Origin: Pedobacter sp. MC2016-24
GTDB taxonomy: Bacteria > Bacteroidota > Bacteroidia > Sphingobacteriales > Sphingobacteriaceae
Assembly: GCF_015223055.1 (NCBI RefSeq)
Contig: NZ_JADFBX010000025.1
Coordinates: 1 to 41,543 of the forward strand
Length of the DNA: 41,543 nucleotides
Reading direction: 5' to 3'
Under the pieces are notes generated by a model that did no database searches, was not told where the DNA came from, and was given only the letters and a program-made list of their open reading frames with translations. The position numbers were made by a program, and so were the translations under genes. This document shows positions 8,001-14,910 of this stretch, piece by piece (the first letter of the stretch is position 1; each line of letters begins with the position of its first letter).

Positions 8001-9392
8001 TAGGTAAACAATCAGAATGATGATCTGACTAAATGCTGCCGACTTAATCATTGAACCAGTTGATTTGCTGACTTCCGTATCCATTTGTTCCTGATTGATA
8101 TTGTTCAATTTCCGGAAATGTTTGGAGTGGGAAAAACGATGCAGGATGGCTTCCACTACAATTACAGATCCGTCAACGATCAATCCGAAATCTATGGCAC
8201 CGAGGGACATTAAATTTCCGCCTACACCAAACTTGTTCATCAAAATGATGGCAAAGAGCATGGAGAGTGGAATAACGGATGATACGATAAGTCCTGCTCT
8301 TAAATTTCCAAGGAAAAATACAAGGACAAAAATAACAATCAGCGCACCCTCCAGCAAATTGGTTTGTACGGTTTCAATGGCATTGTTTACCATTTTGGTT
8401 CGATCAAGAAAGGGCTCAATGACCACACCTTGAGGTAACATTTTTTGTATCTCTGTAATTTTTTCCTTCACCCTTTTTACGACTACGGAAGAGTTCTCGC
8501 CTTTGAGCATCATCACTACAGCTCCGGCCACTTCACCTTGGTCGTTATAAGTCATTGCACCATACCTGATTGCTGAGCCATATTTAACTTTGGCTACATC
8601 CCTTATCAGTACCGACATTCCATTGTCCAGCTTCTTGACCACTATTTTTCCAATGTCTTCCGGGCTGGTTGTTAATCCTTCACTGCGGATGTAAAGTACA
8701 GTCGGCCCTTTTTCAATATAAGCTCCGCCTGTGTTTTCATTATTTTTCTCTAATGCATCAAAAATGTCAGTGATGGTCAAGCCATGTGATTTCAGTTGCT
8801 GTTGTTTAACGGCAATTTCATACTGTTTTAATTTACCTCCAAAACTTGACACTTCGGCAACGCCAGCTGTGCCTAAGAGTTGACGTCTGACAATCCAGTC
8901 TTGTATGGTACGAAGTTCAGTTTCATCGTATTTTCCTTCGTAGCCTTTAAGCGGCCTGACTACATATTGATAGATTTCTCCTAATCCTGTTGTTACAGGA
9001 GCCATTTGTGGAGCACCAATTCCTTGCGGAATTTCCTGTTGAACTTGTTGCAGTCTTTCACTAATTTGCTGTCTGGCCCAATACACATCGGTCTCCTCAT
9101 TAAAAACGATGGTTACCAGGGATAGTCCAAATCTTGAAAAACTACGGATCTGTTTAAGACCCGATATACTGCTGCACGCTTGTTCAATTGGAAAAGTAAT
9201 CAAGCGCTCAATATCCGGAGCGCCGAGTGCCGGAGATACGGTAATTACCTGTACTTGATTGTCGGTAATGTCAGGTAGGGCATCTATAGGTAATTTTGTG
9301 ACTTCGTAAGTACCCCAGCCAATGAGGGAAAGTACAAATAAGCCAATAATCAGCTTGTTCTTTACAGAAAAGCCAATGATCTTATTTAGCAT
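5028..9392 (-). CDS. CzcA-type heavy-metal RND efflux pump fused to a TolC-like domain
   Basis: A 1454-residue fusion. Residues 1 to about 1040 are a complete heavy-metal RND proton antiporter: an N-terminal membrane helix, two large periplasmic loops and the conserved helix with D401, D407 and E414 (DFGLIVDGSVIVVE). This matches the acidic triad of CzcA-like pumps for divalent cations (Zn, Co, Cd, Ni) rather than the CusA copper/silver type. Residues about 1064-1454 are an outer-membrane efflux protein of the TolC family with two long coiled repeats. The join carries a hydrophobic stretch and FSTQAQQ, which reads like a signal peptide (see findings). Such fusions are known in Bacteroidota. 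The gene lies between a small exported protein and the adaptor gene in one operon; the metal specificity is inferred. Confidence 0.92.
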   Translation of the reverse strand: MLNKIIGFSVKNKLIIGLFVLSLIGWGTYEVTKLPIDALPDITDNQVQVITVSPALGAPDIERLITFPIEQACSSISGLKQIRSFSRFGLSLVTIVFNEETDVYWARQQISERLQQVQQEIPQGIGAPQMAPVTTGLGEIYQYVVRPLKGYEGKYDETELRTIQDWIVRRQLLGTAGVAEVSSFGGKLKQYEIAVKQQQLKSHGLTITDIFDALEKNNENTGGAYIEKGPTVLYIRSEGLTTSPEDIGKIVVKKLDNGMSVLIRDVAKVKYGSAIRYGAMTYNDQGEVAGAVVMMLKGENSSVVVKRVKEKITEIQKMLPQGVVIEPFLDRTKMVNNAIETVQTNLLEGALIVIFVLVFFLGNLRAGLIVSSVIPLSMLFAIILMNKFGVGGNLMSLGAIDFGLIVDGSVIVVEAILHRFSHSKHFRKLNNINQEQMDTEVSKSTGSMIKSAAFSQIIILIVYLPILSLEGIEGKMFKPMAFTIAFAILGAFILSITYVPMMCALFLDKKIQHKQNLTDRLIIWLERKYQPLLSFLLSVPKIVLTATITLFAISVYVMSTLGGEFIPQLEEGDFAVETRLLTGSNLNNTIETTQKASKILIDEFPEVQKVVTKIGSAEVPTDPMPFEAGDMMVILKEKKEWTSAKSFPELSEKMSKALEAVPGITVGFQFPVQMRFNELMTGARQDVVCKIFGEDLDSLASYAERLGNIIATVKGAVNVYKEQVTGMPQIVVKFDRDAMARHGLNVTDLNRVINTAFAGQTAGQVYEGEKRFDMVVRLDEDLRKNLSDIRNLMVTNSFGTQIPLYSVAQIEEVEGVNQIQREDTKRRIIVGFNVKDRDVQSIVQELQDKAGQKLNLSKGYTIAYGGSFENMTAAKSRLSIVVPIALLLIFLLLYFAFNSVKQGLLIYTAIPLSATGGIFALWIRDLPFSISAGVGFIALFGVAVLNGILLVTEFNRLKKEGWTDVKRIVIHATKSKLRAVLMTALVPSLGFIPMAISTGAGGAVQKPLATVVIGGLMVSTLLTLFVLPMLYIIFEKGFQYLGSKKVTASFAIVCFFMPFSTQAQQKIILSAAIDTAVKNNINLQIADQEITYQKALKKTAFDFEKTNVSVEHGRFNSLASDNKFAVSQNIEFPTVYIRQLAVNKTNIRIGETRLQQRTLDLKTQVKLSYYDLLIMRDKAKLLREADTIYTRFLEKSSQRYQAGDVDALELAMAENQRLQITNQLQQLNTDYQTLLNRFKLLLHSKADLEPAEVSSRYDFPVTEALLSVETNPGLQLEAQQIDLLQQQYQLEKSKLLPSLNLGYNNTSIIGWQTNALGADQYYGSGNRFSSISVGLGIPIFFGAQKSRIKAARIKVTQQQKELEVDRLELINDLKTAANNQKQYQAVLSNYEKFLLPNAKKIILTSTQKLQAGEIDYLNWVVLMNQAIQIRSQYFDTVKQCNESAFEIERIGNIK

Positions 9393-9480
9393 AATATTCT
9401 AATATTTTAAATTCAATACAAAGCATACCCGGTCAATAAAATTGAGGGATCAGGTAAGCAGAAAATTTAGGAGATAGAAA

Positions 9481-9855
9481 TTATGCTTTTGGTGGTTTGA
9501 AAAGACAGCCAGGCGCAGGGTCATTGTGATCAATGCTTTGCCTATTTGGCTGATTAGTAAGGACTACAAAGTATTTTTCCTTTTGGATAAAGATGCGTTT
9601 AACAGGAACTGCAAATTGAATAATTGATGGGGCTTCTATTTTTTTTAACGGAAGTTCCATGTCTTCTTCATGATCGTTGTCTGCAATATCTTCACCGAAA
9701 TAATGCATGTTTAGAAAGTCAATAATGCTAATCTGATTATTAAGTGCCTGGTGCTGTTTAAAATGAGAAATGAGCTTTGGGATTTTAAATAACTCTATGC
9801 AATAGGTATTTAAAACAAATATGGGGAATAACAGAAGAAAACACAGCCTGTTCAC
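9481..9855 (-). CDS. Small exported protein of the metal efflux operon, function unknown
   Basis: A 124-residue protein with an N-terminal hydrophobic segment (LCFLLLFPIFVLNTY) and no other membrane helix. A central patch (HYFGEDIADNDHEEDMELP) is rich in His and acidic residues, and the C-terminus has a single Cys (PGCLFKPP). The start is GTG at 9853-9855; no earlier start exists in frame. It is the first gene of the efflux operon, 88 nt ahead of the RND pump. Small proteins of this kind often precede CzcA/CusA pumps in Bacteroidota. A periplasmic metal-binding or accessory role is inferred only from the location and the His/acidic patch. Confidence 0.65.
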   Translation of the reverse strand: MNRLCFLLLFPIFVLNTYCIELFKIPKLISHFKQHQALNNQISIIDFLNMHYFGEDIADNDHEEDMELPLKKIEAPSIIQFAVPVKRIFIQKEKYFVVLTNQPNRQSIDHNDPAPGCLFKPPKA

Positions 9856-9859
9856 GGTG

Positions 9860-9867
9860 CAAATATA
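9860..9867 (-). promoter_or_regulatory. -7 box for the metal efflux operon
   Basis: TATATTTG on the minus strand matches the Bacteroidota TAnnTTTG box. It ends only 4 nt before the GTG start of the small exported protein, so the transcript would start at or next to the start codon. I see no clear TTTG element at the -33 distance. Confidence 0.4.
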
Positions 9868-9903
9868 ATTTAAATTAAAAAGCTAATGGAAAATAATTCT
9901 CCT

Positions 9904-9911
9904 TAGGTTTG
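9904..9911 (+). promoter_or_regulatory. -7 box for the DUF6122 gene
   Basis: TAGGTTTG fits the TAnnTTTG consensus and lies 23 nt before the ATG at 9935, divergent from the efflux operon promoter. The upstream -33 element is not obvious. Confidence 0.35.
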
Positions 9912-9934
9912 TCACTCGACCACCAAATACTGCT

Positions 9935-10297
9935 ATGACTGCTGATTTACTGAATATATTAAAACCTGTAGTTCACTATAGCTTACATTTTTTAGCTCCG
10001 GGCTTAACTGCATTTGTTTTTTTTAGAAAAGAATGGAAACGTGCCTGGCTGATTATGATGGCTACTATGGTGGTTGATGCAGACCATTTACTGGCTTCAC
10101 CAATTTTTGATCCCGGAAGGTGTAGTATTAATTATCATCCTTTGCATTCTTATGCAGCAATTGCTGTTTATTTTATGTTGTTATTGTTTCCGAAAACAAG
10201 AATCATTGCTGTAGGATTGATCTTTCATATGTTTACAGACTGGCAGGATTGCCATTGGCATGAATTTAGCGCTTATGCGATTAAAATCATCCAGTAA
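9935..10297 (+). CDS. DUF6122 family integral membrane protein
   Basis: A 120-residue membrane protein with three to four hydrophobic helices. It carries conserved polar residues in or near helices: H15 (VVHYSLHFLAPG), the VVDADHLLA stretch, NYHPLHSY and HMFTDWQDCHWH. The DxDH and HxxxH patterns resemble those of YdjM/LexA-binding type inner-membrane metal-dependent hydrolases, but no activity is established for DUF6122. It is followed 22 nt later by a lipoprotein gene on the same strand, so the two may be co-transcribed. Confidence 0.75.
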   Translation: MTADLLNILKPVVHYSLHFLAPGLTAFVFFRKEWKRAWLIMMATMVVDADHLLASPIFDPGRCSINYHPLHSYAAIAVYFMLLLFPKTRIIAVGLIFHMFTDWQDCHWHEFSAYAIKIIQ

Positions 10298-10319
10298 CAT
10301 TGTTTATTAAACAAATTCT

Positions 10320-11219
10320 ATGAAAATCAAAACGCTACTATTGGTGCCAAGCTTCCTGATCTGTTTGGGATGTCATTCTCAAAGCACTTCTTTAAATCCC
10401 ATACCTACACCATTGAAAATTGAAAAAAAAGCAGATTACACCAAAGTACAGCCTTATTATCAACTGGATTTTAGTGCAGCTTTTTGCTTATTCGAAGTCA
10501 GGGTTAATGACGTATTGGTCTTTACGATGAATCTGGATGGCCAGACCTCCACAATGATTCCTATCAATTCAGCAATTTTAGAAAGCGGAAAACAGCAAAT
10601 CGCAATTAAAGTGCTGCCCCTGGCTGGCCAGAAACTTCTACACCCAAGTGCTCAGTTCAAATACAACATCAAAGTTTTTGATGCGGCTAACGACCTAAAT
10701 TTTAAGGAACAAGTTCCAGGAGAATACGCCGTAGCTAAAGTTGATCCGGCAAAGAAGCAGACCGTACTGACGCAAACGGCCAGTTTTAACGCAGCAGTGC
10801 CCTATACCGTAACAGCTTATCAGCATGGGACGGATCTCGCATCTGTAAAAGGTCTGAAAGATAAAATGCATGACGCCTACCAGCAACTTTCCGGTTTGAT
10901 CAAAAAAGCAGATGTAGAACAAATTAAAAAATTGATTGCCAATAGAGAAAACTTCGCTGCAGTGACAATGTACCTGAATAAAGAAGAAGCAGACGACCGG
11001 ATGTCCGGCATCGTAAGCAATTTAAAATCCGGATTTAAATTAGAACCTATTCCTGCAGATGCTGTTCTAAAGATTTTTGGCAATGGAAAGCTCGCCACCT
11101 TAATCAGGCCAAATGGAGAACCGGCTTTAATTTTAAAGAATGAAAAAGATCATGAGGAACTTCAATTGGAATTCAGCTTTTTTATCCCTGCCGGTAAAAC
11201 CGATCTTGAAATCATCTAG
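10320..11219 (+). CDS. Hypothetical lipoprotein
   Basis: A 299-residue protein that I do not recognise. The N-terminus is a lipoprotein signal peptide ending in LICLGCHSQ with the lipid-anchored Cys at about residue 18. Residues 45-135 look like a beta-rich domain (FEVRVNDVLVFTMNLDGQ, STMIPINSAI). Residues about 175-235 are helical and charged (KDKMHDAYQQL, DVEQIKKLIANRENF). The C-terminal part is beta-rich again (LATLIRPNGEPALILKNE). The overall form suggests a periplasmic or surface immunity-like or sensor protein, but that is only a guess. It follows DUF6122 closely. Confidence 0.7.
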   Translation: MKIKTLLLVPSFLICLGCHSQSTSLNPIPTPLKIEKKADYTKVQPYYQLDFSAAFCLFEVRVNDVLVFTMNLDGQTSTMIPINSAILESGKQQIAIKVLPLAGQKLLHPSAQFKYNIKVFDAANDLNFKEQVPGEYAVAKVDPAKKQTVLTQTASFNAAVPYTVTAYQHGTDLASVKGLKDKMHDAYQQLSGLIKKADVEQIKKLIANRENFAAVTMYLNKEEADDRMSGIVSNLKSGFKLEPIPADAVLKIFGNGKLATLIRPNGEPALILKNEKDHEELQLEFSFFIPAGKTDLEII

Positions 11220-11243
11220 CTAAACATTAATGTAACAAGAGCC

Positions 11244-11279
11244 ATGAATAGGAGGATACTAATGAAACCTCCTATTCAT
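11244..11279. terminator. Inverted repeat between convergent genes
   Basis: A perfect 12-bp stem (ATGAATAGGAGG at 11244-11255 and its complement at 11268-11279) with a 12-nt loop lies between the lipoprotein gene and the small minus-strand gene. No strong U-run is present on either side. Its position and strength suggest a bidirectional terminator. Confidence 0.6.
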
Positions 11280-11288
11280 AGGCAAACT

Positions 11289-11519
11289 TTAAGCATAAAC
11301 TACCTCAAAGCCGCCGTAAAGTGCCATCTCAGCAGAATGATGTACTGTGAGCTTTAATTTTAGTCGATCTATCAATTCCTTGGCAAAAGTAATGCTGCGG
11401 TGCAAATCGTTATTACCTCTGATTTCAATTCCTCTGGCCAGCATTTTAAATTTACTTGGTTCGAATTTTTCAATAAATTTTTGAAGATCTGTACCAATTG
11501 TAGTATCTGTTTTTTGCAT
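11289..11519 (-). CDS. Hypothetical small protein
   Basis: A 76-residue protein from the chosen start (MQKTDTTIG); an ATG seven codons upstream (11540) is also in frame. It is soluble and charged, with a probable helix-strand arrangement (LQKFIEKFEPSKFKMLARG, RSITFAKELIDRLKLKLTV) and a C-terminus of MALYGGFEVVYA. I do not recognise the family. It is divergent from ldhA and stands alone. The amino-acid composition is normal for a real protein, and the flanking hairpin supports a transcribed gene. Confidence 0.5.
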   Translation of the reverse strand: MQKTDTTIGTDLQKFIEKFEPSKFKMLARGIEIRGNNDLHRSITFAKELIDRLKLKLTVHHSAEMALYGGFEVVYA

Positions 11520-11580
11520 ATGTCTGTAGTTTATGAACACAAGTTCAAAATAGGGCTTAATGTTTCAAATAGATATCCAC

Positions 11581-11605
11581 ATGTGCTGCGTTTTGCACAT
11601 TTTTA
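11581..11605 (+). terminator. Hairpin with a T-tract upstream of ldhA
   Basis: ATGTGC and GCACAT pair as a 6-bp stem with an 8-nt loop and are followed by TTTTTA. It lies 40 nt ahead of ldhA in the gap between divergent genes. It could be a leader hairpin or a chance match, since no plus-strand gene upstream needs termination. Confidence 0.25.
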
Positions 11606-11644
11606 TAAACAATTACATATATCTTGCTTAAAAATCTAAAACTT

Positions 11645-12637
11645 ATGAGAATTGCTGTTTTTAGTACATATCGGTATGATCAGGACTTTCTTGAGCGTTT
11701 CAATACTGGACATGAATTAACTTTTTTTAGTGCCGCACTGAACGAGTTGACTGTTTCATTGACTGAAGGATACGATGCCATTTGCATTTTTGTCAATGAC
11801 ATTGCCAATGCTGCTGTTTTGGAAAAGCTGGCTGAAAATGGAATAAAGTTGATCGTATTGCGCTGTGCCGGATATAATAATGTTGATTTACTTGCTGCTG
11901 AAAGATTAAATATTCAGGTGCTTAGAGTACCAGCATATTCGCCTGAGGCTATCGCTGAGCATGCCATGGCTATGATTCTTACCTTGAACAGGAAAACCCA
12001 TAAAGCTTATAACCGCATCAGGGAGGGTAATTTTTCCTTAGAAAAATTGATGGGGTTTAATCTCTTCGGTTGTAAGGTTGCTTTAATTGGTACAGGAAAT
12101 ATTGGTAAAGCTTTTTATAAAATCCTTAAGGGATTTGGTTGCCGGGTTGTTGCCTATGATCCTTTCCCCGACCAGGAACTTCAGGCCGGGGGTTTACATT
12201 ATGACTCATTGGTTAATGCTTTGCATGATGCGGAAATTGTTTCGCTCCACTGCCCGCTAAATGCAGAAAGTCTACATATGGTTAATGCGGAGAGTTTAAA
12301 GCTCTTTAAGAAAGGAGCAATGTTGATCAATACAAGTCGTGGGGGACTGATTCAAACTGCAGAGGTGATTGAGGCTTTGAAATCTGGTCAACTGGGCTAT
12401 CTTGGCCTGGATGTTTATGAGCAGGAAAGTTCGCTTTTTTTTCACGACCGCTCTGAAGATGTGATTCAGGACGATTTAATTGCCCGACTCATTTCTTTCC
12501 CCAACGTATTGATTACTTCACACCAGGGCTTTTTCACCAATGAAGCAATGGAGCAGATTGCTACAGTGACATTTGAGAATGTGGATGCCTTTGCAGCTCA
12601 GAAAGTCTTGGTCAACCAGGTTATTGCACCTCGTTGA
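11645..12637 (+). CDS. ldhA: D-lactate dehydrogenase (NAD-dependent)
   Basis: A 330-residue 2-hydroxyacid dehydrogenase very close in pattern to E. coli LdhA, reducing pyruvate to D-lactate with NADH in the cytoplasm. Shared stretches are CIFVNDIANAAVLE, LRCAGYNNVDL, RVPAYSPEAIAEHAM and the NAD-binding GTGNIG. The catalytic trio is present: Arg in NTSRGGLI, Glu in LDVYEQE and His in TSHQGFF. The frame is open to an ATG at 11624, but homology begins at MRIAVFSTYRYD, so 11645 is chosen. The gene is monocistronic, with msrA 117 nt downstream. It fits fermentative redox balance under low oxygen. Confidence 0.92.
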   Translation: MRIAVFSTYRYDQDFLERFNTGHELTFFSAALNELTVSLTEGYDAICIFVNDIANAAVLEKLAENGIKLIVLRCAGYNNVDLLAAERLNIQVLRVPAYSPEAIAEHAMAMILTLNRKTHKAYNRIREGNFSLEKLMGFNLFGCKVALIGTGNIGKAFYKILKGFGCRVVAYDPFPDQELQAGGLHYDSLVNALHDAEIVSLHCPLNAESLHMVNAESLKLFKKGAMLINTSRGGLIQTAEVIEALKSGQLGYLGLDVYEQESSLFFHDRSEDVIQDDLIARLISFPNVLITSHQGFFTNEAMEQIATVTFENVDAFAAQKVLVNQVIAPR

Positions 12638-12754
12638 TCTGCTGGATTTCTGCATGAGGATGTCTGTGAAGAATCATTTCTTATGAGATCAGGCCTGTGT
12701 ACTTGTCAATAACAGCTCCAGGCCGTACCTTTATTTTATAAATAGTTAAGTAAT

Positions 12755-13246
12755 ATGAATATTGAAAAAGCCATTCTTGCCGGCGGTTGCTTTTGGGGAG
12801 TAGAAGAACTGATCCGTAATTATCCAGGGGTAATCTCCACTGTAGTTGGATACACGGGAGGAGATGTTCCTAATGCAACTTACCGTAATCATGGAACACA
12901 TGCCGAAGGTATTGAAATTACATTTGACCCCAATACTTTATCTTACCGGAAACTACTGGAATACTTCTTCCAAATCCACGATCCAAGTACAAGAAACAGA
13001 CAAGGGAATGATATTGGCACTTCTTACCGTTCTGCTATATTTTATCTGGATGAAACACAGCGGGAAACTGCAAATGCATTAATCGCAGAAATGGATGCTT
13101 CTGGAATATGGCCCGGAAAAATTGTGACAGAGGTTGTTCCGGCAACTGATTTCTGGAATGCTGAAGAGGAGCATCAGGATTATTTGCAAAAGAACCCATA
13201 TGGCTATACCTGTCATTTTGAGAGAGCCGATTGGAAATTAAGCTAG
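12755..13246 (+). CDS. msrA: Peptide methionine sulfoxide reductase A
   Basis: A 163-residue repair enzyme that reduces methionine-S-sulfoxide in proteins. The catalytic Cys12 lies in the signature GGCFWG. Other family blocks are present: VVGYTGGDVPNATYRN, HAEGIEITFDP, FFQIHDPSTRNRQGNDIGTSYRS and EEEHQDYLQKNP. A C-terminal Cys (YTCHF) could serve as a resolving residue. Length is complete for a stand-alone MsrA without an MsrB fusion. Its stop codon lies 4 nt from the stop of the convergent DUF4180 gene. Confidence 0.95.
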   Translation: MNIEKAILAGGCFWGVEELIRNYPGVISTVVGYTGGDVPNATYRNHGTHAEGIEITFDPNTLSYRKLLEYFFQIHDPSTRNRQGNDIGTSYRSAIFYLDETQRETANALIAEMDASGIWPGKIVTEVVPATDFWNAEEEHQDYLQKNPYGYTCHFERADWKLS

Positions 13247-13263
13247 CCCTTTAATCAAGGGCT
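13245..13263. terminator. Compact hairpin overlapping two convergent stop codons
   Basis: AGCCCTT (13245-13251) pairs with AAGGGCT (13257-13263) around a 5-nt loop. The stem includes the end of the msrA TAG and the DUF4180 TAA. It is a likely bidirectional terminator placed within the last codons of both genes. Confidence 0.5.
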
Positions 13264-13598
13264 TCTCGGACCGAACTGAGAAAGTTAACAAGTTTGCCCT
13301 TGTTGCTTTCATATATAAAATCTTTGATGCTTTTACCAGTATATTGGCTAAAGTTGCCAACGATTGTCAATTGCATGCGAAAGTTGGAGAATTTTTGAAG
13401 AAGTTCTCCAGCTATTCCAGTTTTGAGGTCAAAAAAAGAGGGTATTATGTTTTTTTCCTGAATAATGACTTTGTCAAATTCTTGATAATATAAGTCGACC
13501 AATAATTGTAGTCCTTCTTCCGGGCTGTGAATCAACACAGAATCTGCAATAACTTCGGCTATTTTTTTATCCCCAACTTGATGTGCTTTAATGTTCAT
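13251..13598 (-). CDS. DUF4180 domain-containing protein
   Basis: A 115-residue soluble protein covering the whole DUF4180 domain. Typical features are the start (KIAEVIADSVLIHSPEEGLQLLVDLYYQ), the central DKVIIQEKNIIPSFFDLKTGIAGELLQKFSN, split here only by one residue change from the usual pattern, and the end VNFLSSVREAL. The function of this family is not established. Its start overlaps the end of the EcsC-like gene by 11 nt, so the two are translationally linked. Confidence 0.8.
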   Translation of the reverse strand: MNIKAHQVGDKKIAEVIADSVLIHSPEEGLQLLVDLYYQEFDKVIIQEKNIIPSFFDLKTGIAGELLQKFSNFRMQLTIVGNFSQYTGKSIKDFIYESNKGKLVNFLSSVREALD

Positions 13599-14139
13599 GG
13601 CGCAATTTATGCTGTTCCATCAGTTCTTTTCCAATCTTTTTAATAAATAAATAATTTATTGTCCCACCAATCACACCACCTACTACTGGAACAAGACGGC
13701 GCATTGCTTTAGAACCTAGTCCCATCAGAATTTTTTCAGCAACTTCTTCCATAATGTTTTTGCTGATTGCAAGTTGTGTATCCGCTTTAACAGAGGAAGC
13801 TACAATTTTAAAGAAATTGTCAAAGCTGATCCTGGATTTTCCAGTATAATGATAGGAAATTGCCAATGTTACCCTAAACTGCTGTGTAATTAGGTTGATC
13901 ACATCCACAGGAGTGCCAATCAGCATTGTACTTACACCGCCCACACCAGTAACAAGACCCGAGCCCGCTGCCAGATAGGCACATTGATTGATAAATTTAT
14001 CAATACCCATGCTATCGACCCCTTTTTTGATGCCCAATTGATCAATTCGATTGAAAATCTGCCTAAAGCCGCCTTCAGCAAGATTTTTGAAACCTTCCTG
14101 GAAATTTGTTTTGATTGTTTTAAAATTCACACGTTTCAA
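13588..14139 (-). CDS. EcsC-like protein
   Basis: A 183-residue protein whose core (AAGSGLVTGVGGVSTMLIG, then PVDVINLITQQFRVTLAIS) matches the pattern of EcsC family proteins: a Gly-rich membrane-associated segment followed by an amphipathic helix. A second Gly-rich segment (VPVVGGVIGGTINYLFIKKIG) closes the protein. EcsC proteins were named from a Bacillus locus with an ABC exporter, but no transporter is adjacent here and the biochemical role is unknown. The ATG at 14137-14139 follows an AT-rich leader. It overlaps DUF4180. Confidence 0.6.
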   Translation of the reverse strand: MKRVNFKTIKTNFQEGFKNLAEGGFRQIFNRIDQLGIKKGVDSMGIDKFINQCAYLAAGSGLVTGVGGVSTMLIGTPVDVINLITQQFRVTLAISYHYTGKSRISFDNFFKIVASSVKADTQLAISKNIMEEVAEKILMGLGSKAMRRLVPVVGGVIGGTINYLFIKKIGKELMEQHKLRHEH

Positions 14140-14160
14140 TGATGATAAATTAATTGAAGA

Positions 14161-14448
14161 TTAAACTTGTGGGCCAGGCTGTAATGTGGTATCAATACCT
14201 AATATTTCATCAATTTCCCTGGCCATGTTCCGGTCCTTTTCAGTCACGATATCTCCAGCATCATGGGTACTGAGCCAAATTTCTACCTTATTGTATTCAT
14301 TGGTCCATTTTGGATGATGATTACGCTTTTCTGCTACAAATGCAACCTTCAGCATAAAAGCAAAAGCTTCCTGAAAGTCTTTAAAAACAAGTACTTTATA
14401 GAGCTTTTTATCTATTTCTTCCCATTGTTTCTGAACTACGTTTTCCAT
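14161..14448 (-). CDS. 4a-hydroxytetrahydrobiopterin dehydratase (pterin carbinolamine dehydratase)
   Basis: A 95-residue enzyme that dehydrates 4a-hydroxytetrahydrobiopterin and so recycles the cofactor of aromatic amino-acid hydroxylases. The diagnostic motif is intact: EKRNHHPKW with H44-H45-P46, then NEYNKVEIWL and STHDAGD with H62 and D63. Length is normal. No phenylalanine hydroxylase gene is in the window. It may form a loose transcription unit with the thioesterase gene 57 nt upstream. Confidence 0.92.
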   Translation of the reverse strand: MENVVQKQWEEIDKKLYKVLVFKDFQEAFAFMLKVAFVAEKRNHHPKWTNEYNKVEIWLSTHDAGDIVTEKDRNMAREIDEILGIDTTLQPGPQV

Positions 14449-14505
14449 AATTGATTCCTTTACTCAAGGTAACTAACAAACTAAGGTGGCGTATGTTTAG
14501 TTTAT

Positions 14506-14898
14506 TTATGCAAGTAATTCGTCAAAAATTTCACCACGTGTCAATACACCATTGGCGGTAGAGATGACGTCGACTTTAGCTTTCAAACAAAGGGAATTGT
14601 CAGATAAACGATAAATATTCTGGAAGAAAACTAATTTTAAACCTTGCCTTTCCGTGTAGATTTTGACCGTAAAGTTATCTCCACTGGTTAAAGACCTTTT
14701 AAAATCCATTTCGATTCTCGATACCATTAAAAAAATACCCTTTTCTGTTAATTCTTTAAATGAAATGTGTTTTGAGTGCAGGTATTCGTGTCGCGCATGT
14801 TCCAGGTAAGATTGATAAACGGCATTATTAACAATGCCCTGCAGATCGCATTCATAATCTCGGACTTTCAACTGGATTTCAAAAATATAGGCTTTCAT
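14506..14898 (-). CDS. Acyl-CoA thioesterase, hot-dog fold (YbgC/FadM-like)
   Basis: A 130-residue single hot-dog domain of the 4-hydroxybenzoyl-CoA thioesterase group, expected to hydrolyse acyl-CoA in the cytoplasm. The catalytic-loop pattern RDYECDLQGIVNNAVY with Asp18, and the helix YQSYLEHARHEYL, are typical, as is SRIEMDFKRSLTSGD in the following strand region. The exact substrate cannot be predicted. It lies 12 nt downstream of the DUF4230 gene, consistent with co-transcription. Confidence 0.85.
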   Translation of the reverse strand: MKAYIFEIQLKVRDYECDLQGIVNNAVYQSYLEHARHEYLHSKHISFKELTEKGIFLMVSRIEMDFKRSLTSGDNFTVKIYTERQGLKLVFFQNIYRLSDNSLCLKAKVDVISTANGVLTRGEIFDELLA

Positions 14899-14910
14899 GC
14901 AAGGATACTT

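Noticed and set aside
12692..12724. GGCCTG/CAGGCC stem between ldhA and msrA as a terminator
   Set aside because: The loop is 21 nt and there is no U-run, so the stem is likely to be weak or chance.
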